Source: Bacteroides sp. UBA939 (GTDB lineage Bacteria > Bacteroidota > Bacteroidia > Bacteroidales > Bacteroidaceae). Taken from it: a DNA stretch of 6,702 nt. The DNA is taken from contig NZ_DBDF01000074.1 in the NCBI RefSeq assembly GCF_002293435.1, positions 11,282 through 17,983 of the forward strand. Reading direction: 5' to 3'. Under the pieces are notes generated by a model. That model did no database searches, was not told where the DNA came from, and saw nothing but the letters and a program-made list of their open reading frames with translations. This document shows, piece by piece, positions 6,263 to 6,702 of this stretch. How positions within the stretch are numbered: position 1 is the first letter of the stretch; every line of letters starts with the position of its first letter. Position numbers and translations under genes: made by a program.

Positions 6263-6493
6263 TTACTTCTTATCGCATTCTTTTTTCTCCTTGCAGCAAA
6301 CCTTTGTGCTATCACAACAAGCAGTAGAGTCAGCTTTGCAACAAGCAGCGGCTGCAGAATCACAAGCCTGAACTTGTTCTACGGCAGTTGCCTCAGCAGC
6401 AACTTCTGCATCAGCAGCTTTTTTATTACCACAAGAAGTTACAGCAAAAGAAAATGCTACTGCTACAGCAGCCAAAAATAACTTTGTCTTCAT
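6263..6493 (-). CDS. Small cysteine-rich secreted lipoprotein of unknown function
   Basis: A 76-residue protein with a clear type II signal peptide: a basic MKTK start, a hydrophobic stretch (residues 5-17) and a lipobox VTSC with the lipidated cysteine at 21. After cleavage about 56 residues remain, anchored in a membrane on the periplasmic side or outside. Residues 26-50 are Ala/Glu-rich and probably disordered or helical. Eight further cysteines (44, 51, 52, 59, 60, 66, 67, 73) fall in a periodic pattern with three Cys-Cys pairs about seven or eight residues apart and lysines and aspartates between. No known domain is recognised. Metal binding, as in metallothionein-like peptides, or disulfide-linked assembly are both possible but unproven. 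The gene has its own consensus promoter and terminator, so it is a single-gene unit unrelated to the leu operon. The start at 6493 is fixed by the signal peptide. Confidence 0.87.
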   Translation of the reverse strand: MKTKLFLAAVAVAFSFAVTSCGNKKAADAEVAAEATAVEQVQACDSAAAACCKADSTACCDSTKVCCKEKKECDKK

Positions 6494-6535
6494 CTCTAAA
6501 TTTACTTTAAAACGTTAATAATAATTAGTGCGGTG

Positions 6536-6566
6536 CAAATATAAGAAAACTTTCGTAAACTGCAAA
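6536..6566 (-). promoter_or_regulatory. Promoter of the lipoprotein gene
   Basis: On the minus strand, TTTG (6566-6563) is followed by 19 bases and TATATTTG (6543-6536), an exact match to the Bacteroidetes -33/-7 form. The expected start lies near 6530, giving a 5' leader of roughly 37 bases before the ATG. The sequence TTTGCACCG running out of the -7 element is identical in the leu promoter. Confidence 0.86.
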
Positions 6567-6587
6567 CTCTCTTCGATATAACAATCT

Positions 6588-6625
6588 CAACTACTACTAA
6601 GTAGTTGCGCATCTACTACGTAGTA
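6588..6625. repeat. Paired TACTAC palindromes upstream of the lipoprotein promoter
   Basis: ACTACT-A-AGTAGT (6593-6605) and the perfect 12-bp palindrome TACTACGTAGTA (6614-6625) have centres about 20-21 bases apart, near two helical turns. A partial half-site (CACTACTA, 6633-6640) follows. The left palindrome can alternatively be read as CAACTAC/GTAGTTG (6588-6594 with 6601-6607). They lie about 25-60 bases upstream of the -33 element and downstream of the previous gene's terminator, a place where an activator could bind. No U-run follows, so a terminator is unlikely. Confidence 0.6.
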
Positions 6626-6669
6626 AATCAGACACTACTACCGGCAATCAGATATAATAAGCAGCAATT

Positions 6670-6702
6670 AAAAAAGCCCCCCGGTCTTTCGACCGGGAGG
6701 CT
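6670..6702 (-). terminator. Strong terminator of a gene beyond the right edge
   Basis: AGCCTCCCGGTC (6702-6691 on the minus strand) pairs over 12 positions with GACCGGGGGGCT (6686-6675), with a single G-U pair, around a GAAA tetraloop. A run of six U follows (6675-6670). The stem reaches the window edge and may be longer. It implies a minus-strand gene ending just outside the window. Confidence 0.92.

Noticed and set aside
6175..6363. A 62-codon minus-strand frame overlapping the lipoprotein end
   Set aside because: It runs through the lipoprotein terminator in another frame and has no start signal. The lipoprotein frame has a clear signal peptide.

Overview
The window suggests a gut-type member of the Bacteroidales, most likely Bacteroides or a close relative. 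Two promoters match the Bacteroidetes vegetative form (TTTG, 19 bases, TAnnTTTG) exactly. The spacers are A-rich without strong Shine-Dalgarno sites. The leucine enzymes and the small Ala/Cys-rich lipoprotein also look like proteins of this group. The species cannot be fixed from the sequence alone. Every gene found lies on the minus strand, so the window is described here from right to left.

Right end (6494-6702): a strong GAAA-loop intrinsic terminator at the very edge closes a gene lying outside the window. It is followed by a stretch with two TACTAC-type palindromes and then a consensus promoter. This promoter drives a 76-residue, cysteine-rich secreted lipoprotein (6263-6493), which ends in its own terminator (6202-6237).

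Control region (5894-6127): a second consensus promoter starts a short transcript leader. The leader encodes a 27-residue peptide with four Leu and six Ile codons. The RNA can form three mutually exclusive pairings: 1:2 over the control codons, a 10-bp 2:3 antiterminator, and a 3:4 intrinsic terminator just before leuA. This is the layout of a classical translation-coupled amino-acid attenuator, here apparently sensing both leucine and isoleucine. The peptide was too short for ordinary gene calling.

Operon (1-5893): the order is leuA (2-isopropylmalate synthase), leuC and leuD (isopropylmalate isomerase subunits), a second synthase, and leuB (3-isopropylmalate dehydrogenase, cut by the left edge). 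The second synthase resembles the citramalate synthase (CimA) of Leptospira down to residue numbering of the pyruvate pocket. The operon would therefore serve two pathways. LeuA-LeuCD-LeuB makes 2-ketoisocaproate for leucine. CimA with the same LeuCD and LeuB makes 2-ketobutyrate for isoleucine without threonine. A leader rich in both Leu and Ile codons fits this dual role.

No mobile element, CRISPR array, rRNA or tRNA is seen. The most rewarding part of the window is the unannotated leader-attenuator, followed by the citramalate branch, the cysteine-rich lipoprotein and the palindromes upstream of it.
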